Of a stretch of 64,000 nucleotides of DNA, positions 25,933-36,226 are shown piece by piece. A model generated the notes under the pieces. The model saw only the letters and a program-made list of their open reading frames with translations, was not told the origin of the DNA and ran no database searches. The DNA is from Paenibacillus sp. URB8-2 (GTDB lineage: Bacteria; Bacillota; Bacilli; Paenibacillales; Paenibacillaceae). The stretch's first letter is position 1, and the number at the start of each line of letters is the position of its first letter. The stretch covers positions 3,348,001-3,412,000 of the forward strand of contig NZ_AP023239.1 in the NCBI RefSeq assembly GCF_013393385.1. The letters run 5' to 3'. A program made the translations under genes and the position numbers.

Positions 25933-28527
25933 TTAGCGCTCTACGGTTTCCATGATAAACGCTTCGATGGTGTCGCCTTCCTGGAGATCATTGTAACGTT
26001 CCAAAGTAATACCGCACTCATAACCCTGCGCTACTTCCTTGGCATCGTCCTTAAAGCGTTTCAGGGAGTCGATCTTGCCTTCGAACACGACGATGCCGCC
26101 GCGGATCAGGCGAGTCTCCGCATTGCGGGCGATTTTGCCGTCGGTAACCATACAGCCGGCAACTGCACCCACTTTGCTGATTTTGAACACACTGCGCACC
26201 TCGGCATGGCCGATAACGTTCTCCTTGAATATCGGGTCCAGCATTCCCTTCATTGCCTGTTCGATTTCCTCGATCACGTTGTAAATGATGTTGTGCAGAC
26301 GCACATCGACCTTCTCCTGCTCGGCGGCAGCCTTCGTCTGGGCATCCGGGCGAACGTTAAAACCGATGACAATCGCGTTGGAAGCAGCTGCAAGCGTAAT
26401 ATCGGATTCCGTAATCGCGCCTGCTCCGCTGTGGATAATCTTAACGCGCACGCCTTCCACTTCGATCTTGGCCAGGGACCCTTTAAGAGCCTCGACCGAG
26501 CCTTGAACGTCGGCCTTGATAATGACGTTGAGGTCTTTGATCTCGCCTTCTTTGATGTGCTTGAACAGATCGTCCAGCGTTACGCGGCTGTTCGTGTTCA
26601 GCTCCGATTGGCGCTGGGTAATCGCCCGTCTGTCGGCGATGTGACGCGCTTTCCGCTCGTCTTCGAATACCATGAACGGATCGCCCGCCTGCGGAACTTC
26701 CGTCAGACCTGTAATCTCGATCGGCGTGGAAGGACCGGCTTCCTTCAGACGGCGGCCCTTGTCGCTCACCATGACCCGTACGCGTCCGAAGCAGTTGCCC
26801 ACTACAAAGGCGTCTCCCACCTTCAACGTTCCGTTCTGAACGAGAATGCGGGCTACCGGACCGCGGCTCTTGTCCAGCTCGGCTTCAATCACGGTACCGC
26901 GTGCCCGTTTATCAGGGTTCGCCTTGTACTCGTTCACTTCCGCGACGAGCAGGATCATTTCAAGCAGATCCTCAAGACCGATGCGCTGCTTGGCGGAAAC
27001 ATTAACGAAAATGGTATCGCCGCCCCACTCTTCAGGGACAAGCTCATAATTGGTCAGTTCCTGCTTCACTCTGTCCGGGTCCGCGCCCGGCTTGTCGATC
27101 TTGTTAACAGCGACGATGATTGGCAGACCCGCAGCCTTGGCATGGTTGATGGCCTCAACCGTTTGCGGCATGACGCCGTCGTCAGCCGCTACGACGATAA
27201 TCGTAATATCGGTAACCTGCGCTCCGCGGGCACGCATCGCCGTAAACGCTTCGTGACCCGGAGTATCGAGGAACGTAATTTTCTTATGGTTGATTTCGAC
27301 CTGGTAAGCGCCGATATGCTGTGTAATGCCGCCTGCTTCGCCGCCGGTTACGTTCGTTGAACGAATGGCGTCAAGCAGCGTTGTCTTACCGTGGTCGACG
27401 TGACCCATAATGGTAACGACCGGAGGACGTGTCTGCAGATCTTCGGGAGCATCGTTCTCTTCGACGGTTTCAAAGCGGTCTTCCTCGACCGGTATCTTCA
27501 CTTCGACTTCAACGCCGAATTCACCGGCAAGCAATTGAATAGTCTCGATATCCAGTTCCTGGTTGATCGTAGCCATAACGCCCATCAGAATCAACTTCTT
27601 GATTACTTCTGAAGCGTCCTTGTGAAGCAGCTTTGCTGTTTCTCCGACGGTCATGTTGCCGCGGACGATAATTTTCTTCGGCGTGTTGTCGATTTTCTCG
27701 CGGCGCTCAACCGGCTGCTGGTTTCTGCCTCCACGGTGGTTCTTGCCGCCGCGTCCGTTGTTCCGGAAATTGCCGCCTTTGCCATCCTCGAACCGTCTCT
27801 GGTTGCCGCCCTGCCGATTCTTGGAGTTCCGGTCTCCGCCGCGGGAGGAATCTCCGCCTTGCCCTTGCGGACGGGATTGTGGTGCTCCGCCCTGGCCTTG
27901 CGGACGATTCCCGCCGCTGCCGAATCCGCCTGGCCGCTGGCCGCCTTGGCCCTGCGGGCGAGCTTCACCCTGACGGGGAGCTCCGCCTTGACCTTGCGGA
28001 CGGGATTGTGGTGCTCCTCCCTGACCTTGCGGACGGGATTGAGATGCTCCCCCCTGACCTTGCGGGCGGGATTGAGATGTTCCTCCCTGACCTTGCGGAC
28101 GTCCACCTGGTCGCGGCGCTCCACCTTGACCCTGCGGGCGCTGTTGCCCGGAGCCGGTCTGATTTCTGCGGGAATCCTGCCCGCTTTGTGGTCTTGACGA
28201 CATTGTCGATGAGTTATTATTTGGTTTGTTCATACCTACCTGCTTTTCCGTTTGATTTTTATTTGCGCTGTGCGCTTCTATCGTTGCCGTAGCTGTCTGG
28301 GCAGGGCGGCTTGCGCCGTCATTTTCCCGTTTGGCCGCGGCATTTGACTTAATATCCTTAAAGAACTGCTCCACCTTCGATACGGAGTCATTTTCCATAA
28401 CGCTCATATGATTATTCACCGGAACGTTCAGGCGTTTCAAAATCGTGATAATCTCTTTGCTGCTCATATTAAGCGATTTGGCGTATTCGTAAACCCGCAG
28501 TTTATCTTTGCTGTCTTGTTTAGTCAA
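25933..28527 (-). CDS. infB: Translation initiation factor IF-2
   Basis: The GTPase that brings initiator tRNA to the 30S P site; about 864 aa. The N-domain begins [21 protein letters not shown] Gly/Gln/Arg/Pro-rich tract (about 125-240) with repeated RPQGQGG units follows, then a second IF2-N region, the G domain with GHVDHGKTT near residue 374, NKID and SAK motifs, and domains II-IV. The start is TTG at 28527, where GGAGGTGG lies five bases before; the frame opens six codons earlier. Its first bases overlap the end of ylxQ. Confidence 0.96.
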   Translation of the reverse strand: MTKQDSKDKLRVYEYAKSLNMSSKEIITILKRLNVPVNNHMSVMENDSVSKVEQFFKDIKSNAAAKRENDGASRPAQTATATIEAHSANKNQTEKQVGMNKPNNNSSTMSSRPQSGQDSRRNQTGSGQQRPQGQGGAPRPGGRPQGQGGTSQSRPQGQGGASQSRPQGQGGAPQSRPQGQGGAPRQGEARPQGQGGQRPGGFGSGGNRPQGQGGAPQSRPQGQGGDSSRGGDRNSKNRQGGNQRRFEDGKGGNFRNNGRGGKNHRGGRNQQPVERREKIDNTPKKIIVRGNMTVGETAKLLHKDASEVIKKLILMGVMATINQELDIETIQLLAGEFGVEVEVKIPVEEDRFETVEENDAPEDLQTRPPVVTIMGHVDHGKTTLLDAIRSTNVTGGEAGGITQHIGAYQVEINHKKITFLDTPGHEAFTAMRARGAQVTDITIIVVAADDGVMPQTVEAINHAKAAGLPIIVAVNKIDKPGADPDRVKQELTNYELVPEEWGGDTIFVNVSAKQRIGLEDLLEMILLVAEVNEYKANPDKRARGTVIEAELDKSRGPVARILVQNGTLKVGDAFVVGNCFGRVRVMVSDKGRRLKEAGPSTPIEITGLTEVPQAGDPFMVFEDERKARHIADRRAITQRQSELNTNSRVTLDDLFKHIKEGEIKDLNVIIKADVQGSVEALKGSLAKIEVEGVRVKIIHSGAGAITESDITLAAASNAIVIGFNVRPDAQTKAAAEQEKVDVRLHNIIYNVIEEIEQAMKGMLDPIFKENVIGHAEVRSVFKISKVGAVAGCMVTDGKIARNAETRLIRGGIVVFEGKIDSLKRFKDDAKEVAQGYECGITLERYNDLQEGDTIEAFIMETVER
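27850..28150 (-). repeat. In-frame tandem repeats in the infB N-domain
   Basis: Around nine units of about 33 bp, encoding variants of [11 protein letters not shown], occur in the infB linker. Several neighbours are nearly identical at DNA level, so unit number may vary by slippage or recombination. Confidence 0.8.
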
Positions 28528-28843
28528 TAATACCACCTCCGACATTATCCCCCAGTTGCTTGGAGATCATTTCTGCGAATCCTTTGTCCGTAATGGCCAG
28601 CACGACGCGTCCATCCTTACCGATAGAAGCGCCCAGGCTGTCACGGCTGAATTCGACCACCAGCGGAATATTGTAACTTCCGCATTTGTCGCGGAATTTC
28701 TTCTGCGTATTGTCCGAAGCGTCTCCCGCCAAGAGAACCAGCTTCGCCTCTGCCGAACGGACCGCTTTCAGCACAGACTCTTCGCCGGTAACCACTTTCC
28801 CCGCACGCATGGCCAGCCCAAGATTTGAGAGAGCCTTACTCAT
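28520..28843 (-). CDS. ylxQ: YlxQ, L7Ae-family ribosomal-like protein
   Basis: A 107-aa L7Ae/L30e/S12e-family RNA-binding protein, known from the nusA-infB operon of Firmicutes. Family features are [23 protein letters not shown] and the [17 protein letters not shown] segment. The start at 28843 (MSKALS) overlaps the rnpM end. Relatives bind kink-turn RNA; the cellular role remains unclear. Confidence 0.9.
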   Translation of the reverse strand: MSKALSNLGLAMRAGKVVTGEESVLKAVRSAEAKLVLLAGDASDNTQKKFRDKCGSYNIPLVVEFSRDSLGASIGKDGRVVLAITDKGFAEMISKQLGDNVGGGIID

Positions 28844-29144
28844 CGTCCGAAGCTTCCTTTGCCGCAAGGAACTGCTCTTCCACGGATACGAAATCCCTGG
28901 CGAGTTGCTCGTATATTTCCTGACTCACCGGAACCTTCAATGCCCGGTCCAGGGCCTTGGTCTTCTGAGCCAGCTTGAAGCATTCCAGCTTGCCGCAAAT
29001 ATACGCTCCGCGTCCCGACTTCTTCCCGGTAAGATCAATCAAGACCTCGCCTCCGGGCGTCCTTACAATGCGGATAAGTTCCTTCTTGGGCATCATTTCC
29101 TGACTGGCGACGCATTTGCGCAGCGGCACTTTTTTCTGTTTCAT
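28836..29144 (-). CDS. rnpM: RNase P modulator RnpM (YlxR)
   Basis: A 102-aa DUF448/YlxR protein that binds RNase P RNA in B. subtilis. The family signature is RKCVASQEMMPKKELIRIVR and GRGAYICGKLECF. It sits between nusA and ylxQ in the usual order. No internal promoter is apparent. Confidence 0.92.
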   Translation of the reverse strand: MKQKKVPLRKCVASQEMMPKKELIRIVRTPGGEVLIDLTGKKSGRGAYICGKLECFKLAQKTKALDRALKVPVSQEIYEQLARDFVSVEEQFLAAKEASDDE

Positions 29145-29167
29145 CGTTAGCCACCCGCCCCTCGTTA

Positions 29168-30265
29168 TTAATCTATGGAGACGGAATCCTGATGCATTTC
29201 GTCGCTGGACGTTCTAGGTCTGCCGAATTCCTGCTCCGCCTGGCTTTCGCTCTTGATATCGATTTTCCATCCGGTCAGCTTCGCGGCCAAGCGGGCGTTC
29301 TGCCCTTTAATGCCGATGGCCAGCGACAACTGATAGTCGGGAACGATGACACGCGCCATTTTTTCCGCTTCGAACACTTGAACTTCAAGTACTTTGGAAG
29401 GACTGAGCGCATTGGCTACATATTCTTCCACCGATTCGGAAAAACGCACGATGTCAATTTTCTCGCCGCGCAGCTCGGTGACGATCGTCTGCACGCGCAT
29501 CCCTCTCGGGCCTACGCAGGAGCCGACGGGATCGACTTCCGGATTACGCGAGTATACCGCAATTTTGGAACGGAACCCCGCTTCACGGGCTACGGAGCGG
29601 ATCTCAACGACGCCGTCGAAAATTTCCGGCACCTCAAGCTCGAACAGTCGTTTCAAAAGCCCCGGATGACTGCGGGAAAGCAAAATTTGCGGCCCCTTGG
29701 TTGTATTCTCCACCTTGGTAATATAGGCCTTGATACGCTCACCGTGCTTGAACTTTTCGCCCGGCATCAGCTCGTTCAGCGGAAGCACCGCTTCTATTTT
29801 TCCCAGATCGATGTAAACGTTGCGAAGGTCCTGACGCTGCACGATTCCGGTAACGATATCTTCTTCCTTGTCGATAAAAGCGTTGTAAATCAGTCCCCGC
29901 TCGGCTTCGCGGATGCGTTGGGTGACGACCTGCTTGGCCGTCTGGGCGGCGATGCGTCCGAAGTCTCTCGGCGTAACTTCAAGCTCGGCCACATCCTCCA
30001 GTTGAAAATGCGGGTTGATCTCGCGCGCTGCAGGCAGTGAAATCTCAGTGCGGGAATCGAGCACCTCTTCCACGATCAGCTTGCGGGCAAACACTTTGAT
30101 AACTCCCGTGTTGCGGTTCATATCCACCCGAACATTCTGCGCCGCGTTGAAATTGCGTTTATAGCTGGAGATCAGCGCAGCCTCAATGGCTTCAAACAGC
30201 ACATCCTTGCTGATGCCTTTCTCTCTCTCCAGTTCATTCATAGCTTCAATAAAATCCATACTCAT
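29168..30265 (-). CDS. nusA: Transcription termination/antitermination factor NusA
   Basis: Binds RNA polymerase and modulates pausing and termination. 365 aa, the short Firmicutes form lacking the C-terminal acidic repeats. Domains in order: N-terminal domain (MDFIEAMNELEREKGI), S1 near 135-200 (GIVQRQDLRNVYIDLGKIEAVLP starts it), and two KH domains (VGSCVGPRGMRVQTI near 245; AIGIKGQNARLAAKLTGW near 320). It lies 27 bp after rimP. Confidence 0.96.
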   Translation of the reverse strand: MSMDFIEAMNELEREKGISKDVLFEAIEAALISSYKRNFNAAQNVRVDMNRNTGVIKVFARKLIVEEVLDSRTEISLPAAREINPHFQLEDVAELEVTPRDFGRIAAQTAKQVVTQRIREAERGLIYNAFIDKEEDIVTGIVQRQDLRNVYIDLGKIEAVLPLNELMPGEKFKHGERIKAYITKVENTTKGPQILLSRSHPGLLKRLFELEVPEIFDGVVEIRSVAREAGFRSKIAVYSRNPEVDPVGSCVGPRGMRVQTIVTELRGEKIDIVRFSESVEEYVANALSPSKVLEVQVFEAEKMARVIVPDYQLSLAIGIKGQNARLAAKLTGWKIDIKSESQAEQEFGRPRTSSDEMHQDSVSID

Positions 30266-30292
30266 GAAAAATCCGGTCCCCCTTTCAAAACC

Positions 30293-30754
30293 TTAAAAAA
30301 TAATGGCCAATCTCGCGCTTGCGACTTTGGCATATGGAACGACATGCTGTTTTTTGCCCACGGAGATGAGCATTTCCCCGTTCTCGAACGAGAGCAGCCG
30401 GCCTTCGAATTCCTTGAGTCCGTCGATCGGCTCGTAAGTCGTGACGAACACGTCCTTGCCGACCGCTTTGGCCACTTCTTCTGCTTTTTTAAGCGGCCGT
30501 TCCGCACCCGGAGAAGATACCTCCAAAAAATAAGCGCCGGTAATAGGATCGTTCTCGTCCAGCTTGGCGCTTAAGAACTCGCTGACGCTTCCGCAATCAT
30601 CGATGTCGATTCCGCCTTCCTTATCCACGAATACTCGCAAAAAATAATTGGAGCCTTCCTTCACGTATTCCACGTCCACCAGTTCGAATCCATTGTCGTC
30701 AAGGTAGGGTTTCAGCATCTCTTCCACCATACCTTTAATTTTGGGTGTGCTCAA
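30293..30754 (-). CDS. rimP: Ribosome maturation factor RimP
   Basis: A 30S assembly factor of 153 aa. Family landmarks: NGFELVDVEYVKEGSNYFLRV, the DDCGSVSEFLSAKLDE segment and EVSSPGAERPL. The start is TTG at 30754 with GGAGG 10 bases before. First gene of the rimP-nusA-infB operon, driven from the promoter at 30886. Confidence 0.94.
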   Translation of the reverse strand: MSTPKIKGMVEEMLKPYLDDNGFELVDVEYVKEGSNYFLRVFVDKEGGIDIDDCGSVSEFLSAKLDENDPITGAYFLEVSSPGAERPLKKAEEVAKAVGKDVFVTTYEPIDGLKEFEGRLLSFENGEMLISVGKKQHVVPYAKVASARLAIIF

Positions 30755-30796
30755 ATAAAACTAACCTCCACGAACTTGTCTTTTGCTATATACCAA

Positions 30797-30826
30797 AGAT
30801 AAAGAGTGGGTTTCCCCACTCTTTAC
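30797..30826 (-). terminator. Leader hairpin (possible attenuator) before rimP
   Basis: A perfect 10-bp stem AAAGAGTGGG/CCCACTCTTT closed by a GAAA tetraloop on the minus strand, then ATCTTTGG. It lies between the promoter and the rimP start, so it is in the leader and not at a gene end. The weak U-run suggests partial termination or a stability hairpin. Confidence 0.6.
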
Positions 30827-30857
30827 ACAACGGACTTATCTCATTATTTCCAAAAAA

Positions 30858-30886
30858 ATTATACCATAGCATGGGAGTACTGACAA
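30858..30886 (-). promoter_or_regulatory. Strong sigma-A promoter of the rimP-nusA-infB operon
   Basis: Minus strand TTGTCA at 30886-30881, a 17-nt spacer, perfect TATAAT at 30863-30858. It lies about 105 bp upstream of rimP and directly after the pseudogene remnant. Confidence 0.85.
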
Positions 30887-30906
30887 GTGTCGGCCCTTGA
30901 CTGCCA

Positions 30907-31654
30907 TTAACCCTCCCAGGACGGAGGCAATGGAGAAGCGTTTCTTTTACGATATTCATCAGGTGTAAAACCGTATTTTGCTTTAGATATCCGATAAAAA
31001 TATTTCTCGTCCCTATATCCGACCTTGCCGGCAATCCGACAGATATTTCGTAAAGGAAACGCCAAGACGGCTTTTGAAAATGATGCTCAAGTAATTAGGA
31101 CTGAAAAACAGCAGGTTGGCTGCATGCTCCAGAGAGATATCCTCGCTGAAGTGTGTTTCGATATAACCCAAGCATTTATCAGTCACCTCGGCGTGCTTGT
31201 TACCCCGGCTGTTTTGCACAATGGCCAAGAACTCTCTCAGGATTCCCAAGACTTCCCTCGGCAGTTTGCAAGACGCGGTGGTACGCCTCTTCGCCGAGAA
31301 ATCCCTGAACTGCCGGAGCGATATGAAACACTAGCTGAACCAAGGATTTAATCCATTGCTCCCGGTAAGGTAGTCCATTCTCGAGGAACCGGCGGAAAAG
31401 ATCATCCGTATGTTTTAGCAATAAATCGGCTTTATCCGTTCTGATGTATTCTCTGAACTGCTGTCCAACGATTGATTGCCCATCCGCACAAGTCCCAGCG
31501 AAGTTTCACTGGCATTCTTTAGAATCACATCGGAGCTTTTTACCGTATACCCCACTGCCATAACCGTCAGAGACAAAAAAGTCATGGCAATGAAGGAGAG
31601 CGTCAGCCTTGTTCGTAGGCTCATATGAAAGAGAAATGCTTTAACTCTCCGCAC
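30907..31654 (-). pseudogene. Fused, frameshifted remnant of a YesM/YesN-type two-component pair
   Basis: From 31654 the first 65 or so codons match the start of a YesM-type sensor kinase: a membrane segment (LRTRLTLSFIAMTFLSLTVMAV) then VILKNASETSLGLVRMG. Near 31450 the match shifts frame into a YesN-type response regulator middle region (QFREYIRTDKADLLLKHTDD, then GLPYREQWIKSLVQLVF). A second shift near 31235 leads to the AraC DNA-binding part (YIETHFSEDISLEHAANLLF, SPNYLSIIFKSRLGVSFTKY). A third break near 31030, with about 17 codons missing, gives VGYRDEKYFYRISKAKYGFT and a stop at 30907. The kinase core and receiver domain are gone. It cannot encode a working protein. Confidence 0.85.
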
Positions 31655-31707
31655 AAGACCGACCTCCGAAATCGATATAGCTTGCTGATAACAGAGGTCT
31701 CAAGACC

Positions 31708-34700
31708 TCAGAACAAGGATAACTGATTGCTCTCCGGCAGTCCCCGGAAGCAGCCGAGCCCGGTAAGCAGCTCGACGATTGTTTTGCTGGCCTTGGATTT
31801 CTGCTGAAAATCCTCGATGGACAAAAACTCTCCGGCGTCTTTGGCCGCCGCGATATTCTTCGCAGCATTCTCGCCAATGCCAGCCATCGCGGAGAAAGGA
31901 GGAATAAGGCTGTCTCCGTCGACGGTAAACTTGGTGGCGTCGGAGCGGTACAGATCAATGCTCTTGAACGTGAAGCCCCTGGCCGTCATTTCGAGCGCCA
32001 TTTCGAGGATCGGCAGCATCGCCTTTTCCTTCGGCAGCGCCTGGAAGCCTTTCGCCTCAATCTCAACAATCTGCCGGAGAATGGCGTCGTACCCCTGGCA
32101 GCACAGTTCGATGTCGAAATCCTCCGCACGGACCGAGAAATACGTCGCGTAGTAATAAATCGGATAATACAGTTTGAAGTACGCGGTGCGCACGGCGGAG
32201 ATAACATAAGCCGCGGCGTGCGCCTTCGGGAACATGTACTGGATTTTGAGGCAGGAATCAATGTACCAAGCAGGCACCTTGCATTTCTTCATTTCCTCAA
32301 TCCACTCCGGACTCAGACCCTTGCCTTTCCGCACGCTTTCGGTAATCTTAAACGCAAGTCCGGCGTCCATGCCCGCTTTGTAGATCAGATAGAGCATAAT
32401 ATCATCGCGGCAGCCGATTACCGTCTTGATATTGCAGGTATTGTTCTTGATGAGATCCTGAGCGTTTCCGAGCCATACGCCCGTTCCGTGGGACAGTCCG
32501 GAAATCTGCAGCAGGTCGGCAAAGCTTGACGGCTTTGATTCGATAAGCATTTGACGAACGAATTTCGTCCCCATTTCTGGGACCCCGTAGGTGGCGACAG
32601 GCGTCCGGATTTTCTCCGGCGACACGCCGAGCGATTCGGTGGAGTTGAACATGCTCATCACCTTCGGATCGTTCATCGGAATACTCGTCGGATCGACACC
32701 GGTCAGATCCTGCAGCATCCGCATCATGGTCGGATCGTCATGGCCCAGAATATCGAGCTTGAGAAGGTTGGCGTCAAAGGCGTGATAGTCAAAATGCGTC
32801 GTCTTCCATTCGGAATTCACATCATCGGCCGGATACTGTACCGGTGTAATGTCTTCAACCTCGATGTAATCCGGTACGACGACTATGCCGCCGGGATGCT
32901 GCCCTGTGTTCCGCTTGACGCCGGTACAGCCGGCCGCCAGACGGCCTAGCTCGGCCCCGCGCCAGCGCTTGTGATGGTCTTCTTCGTATTTCTTGGTGAA
33001 GCCGAAGGCTGTCTTCTCCGCGACGGTACCGATGGTGCCCGCCCGGAAGACGCTTTTTTCACCGAACAGCACCTTTGTATAATTATGCGCATGCGGCTGA
33101 TATTCCCCGGAAAAGTTAAGGTCGATATCGGGCACCTTGTCGCCCTTGAAGCCGAGAAACGTCTCGAACGGAATGTCCTGGCCTTCGCCTTTCAGCTTCC
33201 CGCTACAGTTCGGGCATGTCTTATCCGGTAAGTCGAATCCGCTCGGCACGCTGCCGTCGAGGAACCACTCGCTGTGGCGGCATTCCGAATTGAGGCAAAT
33301 GTAATGTGCCGGGAGCGGGTTAACCTCGGAGATGCCGAGGAAGGTCGCAACAACAGAAGAGCCTACCGAACCCCGGGAGCCGACGAGGTACCCGTCCTGG
33401 TTCGATTTTTTAACCAGCCGCTCGGAAATCAGGTAGTTGGCGGAGAAGCCGTACTTAATGATCGGCTCCAGTTCTTTTTCAAGGCGGGCAACAACCACTT
33501 CGGGCAAATCCTCCCCATAAATGGATCTTGCCGTCGAGTAGCAGGTTTCACGAATTTCCTCGTCCGCTCCGTCGATGATCGGCGTGAACAGCTTGTCGGG
33601 GAACAGCTCGAACGACTCAAAGCGCTCGGCCAGCTCCACCGTATTGGTGACAACGACTTCCATCGCTTTATCCTCGCCCAGAAAATCAAATTCCTGCAGC
33701 ATTTCTTCCGTTGTCCTGAAGTGGGCGTCCGGCTTGCGCTGATCCTTCAGCGGACTAAATCCCGTAATGCCGTGGATCGTAATATCGCGAAACAGCTTGT
33801 AACGGGGCTCCAGATAATGCACGTTGCCAGTCGCGATTACCGGCTTATTGAGTTTCTCCCCGATCTCGCAGATCCGGCGGACAACGTCGCGCAGCTCATC
33901 TGGGCTTGCCACGAAGCCTTTGTCCACAAGATGCATGTACATGGTCAGCGGCTGGATTTCCAGCACGTCGTAGAACTGGGCGACCTCCATCGCTTCCTCG
34001 GCCGTTTTGTTCAATACGGCTTCGAAGAACTCTCCCCGCTCACAGCCGGAAATAACCAGCAATCCGTCCCGCATGGTCTCCAGCTTGGACTTTGGAATGC
34101 AGGGCACCCGCTTGAAATAATCGGTGTGAGATAAGGATACCAGCTTGTACAGGTTCTTCTTTCCGGTCATATTCAGGGCGTAAATACAGCAGTGAAACGG
34201 ACGCGTATTGGACAGATCTTTGCCGACCTCGTCATTCAGACGGTCCAGCATCGTCAGCCCTTTCAGCTTCTCAGCATCGGCCAAAAGTCCGTTCAGGACT
34301 CCACCCAACGCCACCGTATCGTCAACCGCCCGGTGATGGCTTTCCAGCAAAACTTTATATTTGTCAGCCAGCGTATTGAGCCGGTGATTTTTCATATTCG
34401 GATGCAGCAGCCGCGCCAGTTCCAACGTATCAAGCGAAGGATTAGGCAGAAGCGGCAGCCCAAACTTGGCCAGCGATGCCTGGATAAACCCCATATCGAA
34501 CCGAGCGTTATGCGCAACGAGAACACTGTCCCCGATAAAAGCAACAAATTCATGCAGCACAGGCTCAAGATCGGGGGCATCCTTTACCATATCGTCAGTA
34601 ATATTGGTCAGCTGCTGAATATGGTAAGGGATTTTTTCATGCGGGTTGACAAAAGTGGTGTATCTGTCGATTTCCTGACCGCCCTGCATTTTGACGGCGG

Positions 34701-36033
34701 CAAGCTCGGTGATATTGTTGCGCGTAATGGACAGGCCGGTGGTCTCGATATCAAAAACGACATAGGTTGCAGTTCTAAGCTCCAGCGGCTGAGGATTCTC
34801 CACTACATTAACCGCATCGTTTACCACATTCGCTTCTACGCCGTACAGCATTTTGATGCCGTTCTTCTTCGCCGCCTTGGCGGCATCGGGATAGCACTGC
34901 ACACCGCCGTGGTCGGTGACGGCAATCGCCGGATGTCCCCACTTGGCTGCGGTCTTGACATAATCGCCGATCGGCGTTACCGCGTCCATCGTACTCATGG
35001 TGCTGTGAAGATGAAACTCTACCCGCTTCTGCGGCGCATTGTCCTTGCGGGCCGGCGGAGCCGACACCTCGGACAGGTCCGATGGAATCATCACCAGTTC
35101 CGGGGTCTGCATGAAACGGTCGTACTCTACACGTCCGCGCGCTTTTACCCATTTACCGTTCGCCAACTGGCTCATTACTTTCAGATCATCTTTCGTTTTG
35201 GAAAACATCTTCATTTGCAGTGAATCCGTAAAGTCGGTCAAACTGAACGTGAACAGCGTGCTTCCGTTGCGCAGCTCCTTGCGGTCAAGTCCGAAAATCG
35301 TCCCTTGGATCGCTATTCTTTTCTCTTCATCCTGGATCTCCACAATCGGCACGGGTTGATCCTTGATATCATATCCGACTTGAAGAGGGACGGTTTCCTC
35401 CCCGCCGCTGTCCTCGGAGGAAACCTCCGACTCTATAGCCGTCATCATCTGCTCGATAATTTCCCGCTGCTCCTGCTGGAGCTTCTGCTGGAATTCCTCG
35501 AAAGCCTCGACCTTGTTTTCTTTCTCCGCAATCTGCACTTTTACGCGCAGGGAAAGACCAAAATACGTATCGTAAAACCGGATGATCGCCCCATCGATGC
35601 CTTTTTTCCGGGCCAGCTCCAGTGACATTTGATCACTCATGTTCAGCATCAGCGTATCGTCCTGAAGCGTCTGTTCCGAACGCGTCAGCCAACCGTTGAC
35701 GGAAGGAATCTCCCGGTGAACCCACTCCAGGAACAGCCCCCAATATTCATGAAAAATATCACTTGGGGTGACCGGTTCCTCATAAAGAAACAAAAAGCTG
35801 ACCTTAGCGATATGCTGAAGCCGCTCCCGCATTCTTAGACAAAAAGTCCGATAGGCCTGTGCCGGAACCAGGCTCTGCTTCGCAACGACAATCCGCCAGT
35901 CGCGGTTGCCACGGCTGATCTCCACCCGGTCGATATAGCCATCCAAAAAATAGGGATCAATCAAAGCAGGCGGAATCTCTCCCTGCTTCATCAGCAGCTC
36001 GAACCGTTTTCTTCTCTCCTCGCTAAAAGCCAT
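31708..36033 (-). CDS. polC: DNA polymerase III PolC-type alpha subunit
   Basis: The replicative polymerase of low-GC Gram-positives, 1441 aa. An OB-fold region is near 240-320 and a PHP domain from about 340 (FHLHSTMSTMDAVTPI) is interrupted by the 3'-5' exonuclease (VFDIETTGL near 430, HNARFDMGF, HRAVDDT). A four-Cys zinc element lies near 914-945. The catalytic PDIDLNFSG is near residue 968, with SVGSSVVATF and RTAYFKLYYP palm/finger motifs around it. The stop codon falls inside a small GAGGTC/GACCTC hairpin. Full length and intact. Confidence 0.97.
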   Translation of the reverse strand: MAFSEERRKRFELLMKQGEIPPALIDPYFLDGYIDRVEISRGNRDWRIVVAKQSLVPAQAYRTFCLRMRERLQHIAKVSFLFLYEEPVTPSDIFHEYWGLFLEWVHREIPSVNGWLTRSEQTLQDDTLMLNMSDQMSLELARKKGIDGAIIRFYDTYFGLSLRVKVQIAEKENKVEAFEEFQQKLQQEQREIIEQMMTAIESEVSSEDSGGEETVPLQVGYDIKDQPVPIVEIQDEEKRIAIQGTIFGLDRKELRNGSTLFTFSLTDFTDSLQMKMFSKTKDDLKVMSQLANGKWVKARGRVEYDRFMQTPELVMIPSDLSEVSAPPARKDNAPQKRVEFHLHSTMSTMDAVTPIGDYVKTAAKWGHPAIAVTDHGGVQCYPDAAKAAKKNGIKMLYGVEANVVNDAVNVVENPQPLELRTATYVVFDIETTGLSITRNNITELAAVKMQGGQEIDRYTTFVNPHEKIPYHIQQLTNITDDMVKDAPDLEPVLHEFVAFIGDSVLVAHNARFDMGFIQASLAKFGLPLLPNPSLDTLELARLLHPNMKNHRLNTLADKYKVLLESHHRAVDDTVALGGVLNGLLADAEKLKGLTMLDRLNDEVGKDLSNTRPFHCCIYALNMTGKKNLYKLVSLSHTDYFKRVPCIPKSKLETMRDGLLVISGCERGEFFEAVLNKTAEEAMEVAQFYDVLEIQPLTMYMHLVDKGFVASPDELRDVVRRICEIGEKLNKPVIATGNVHYLEPRYKLFRDITIHGITGFSPLKDQRKPDAHFRTTEEMLQEFDFLGEDKAMEVVVTNTVELAERFESFELFPDKLFTPIIDGADEEIRETCYSTARSIYGEDLPEVVVARLEKELEPIIKYGFSANYLISERLVKKSNQDGYLVGSRGSVGSSVVATFLGISEVNPLPAHYICLNSECRHSEWFLDGSVPSGFDLPDKTCPNCSGKLKGEGQDIPFETFLGFKGDKVPDIDLNFSGEYQPHAHNYTKVLFGEKSVFRAGTIGTVAEKTAFGFTKKYEEDHHKRWRGAELGRLAAGCTGVKRNTGQHPGGIVVVPDYIEVEDITPVQYPADDVNSEWKTTHFDYHAFDANLLKLDILGHDDPTMMRMLQDLTGVDPTSIPMNDPKVMSMFNSTESLGVSPEKIRTPVATYGVPEMGTKFVRQMLIESKPSSFADLLQISGLSHGTGVWLGNAQDLIKNNTCNIKTVIGCRDDIMLYLIYKAGMDAGLAFKITESVRKGKGLSPEWIEEMKKCKVPAWYIDSCLKIQYMFPKAHAAAYVISAVRTAYFKLYYPIYYYATYFSVRAEDFDIELCCQGYDAILRQIVEIEAKGFQALPKEKAMLPILEMALEMTARGFTFKSIDLYRSDATKFTVDGDSLIPPFSAMAGIGENAAKNIAAAKDAGEFLSIEDFQQKSKASKTIVELLTGLGCFRGLPESNQLSLF

Positions 36034-36131
36034 GCTTCCCCCACCTTTACATTCCCCGATAAAGCGAGGTCTTTGCTGTCATTCTTGTCATTCTATCGCT
36101 ATGAATCTACCAAATAAACAAGCTTCCGGTG

Positions 36132-36226
36132 AGAAGAAACGGCGGGGCCGTCCTCTAAAGACGGTTCCCCGTCTCTCGTAGGCATACAGGCAAGAAATAG
36201 CGTGAGGCTAAACCCTACCTATATGT
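36132..36226 (-). repeat. Interspersed palindromic element, family P, copy 3
   Basis: GAAACGGCGGGGCCGTC / GACGG.TCCCCGTCTC hairpin with the CTCGTAG junction and a tail of the same length as copies 1 and 2. Stem bases differ from the other copies in a way that mostly preserves pairing. Confidence 0.65.

Noticed and set aside
25873..27360. Plus-strand open frame of 495 codons opposite infB
   Set aside because: A shadow of IF-2; the translation has no domain and no promoter or ribosome site.
27850..28150. Regularly spaced repeats that could suggest a CRISPR array
   Set aside because: They are in frame within infB, have no unique spacers, and no cas genes are nearby.
31013..31249. Separate small AraC-family gene
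   Set aside because: The frame is one piece of a broken regulator: neighbouring frames supply the missing flanking parts, so it is a pseudogene fragment.
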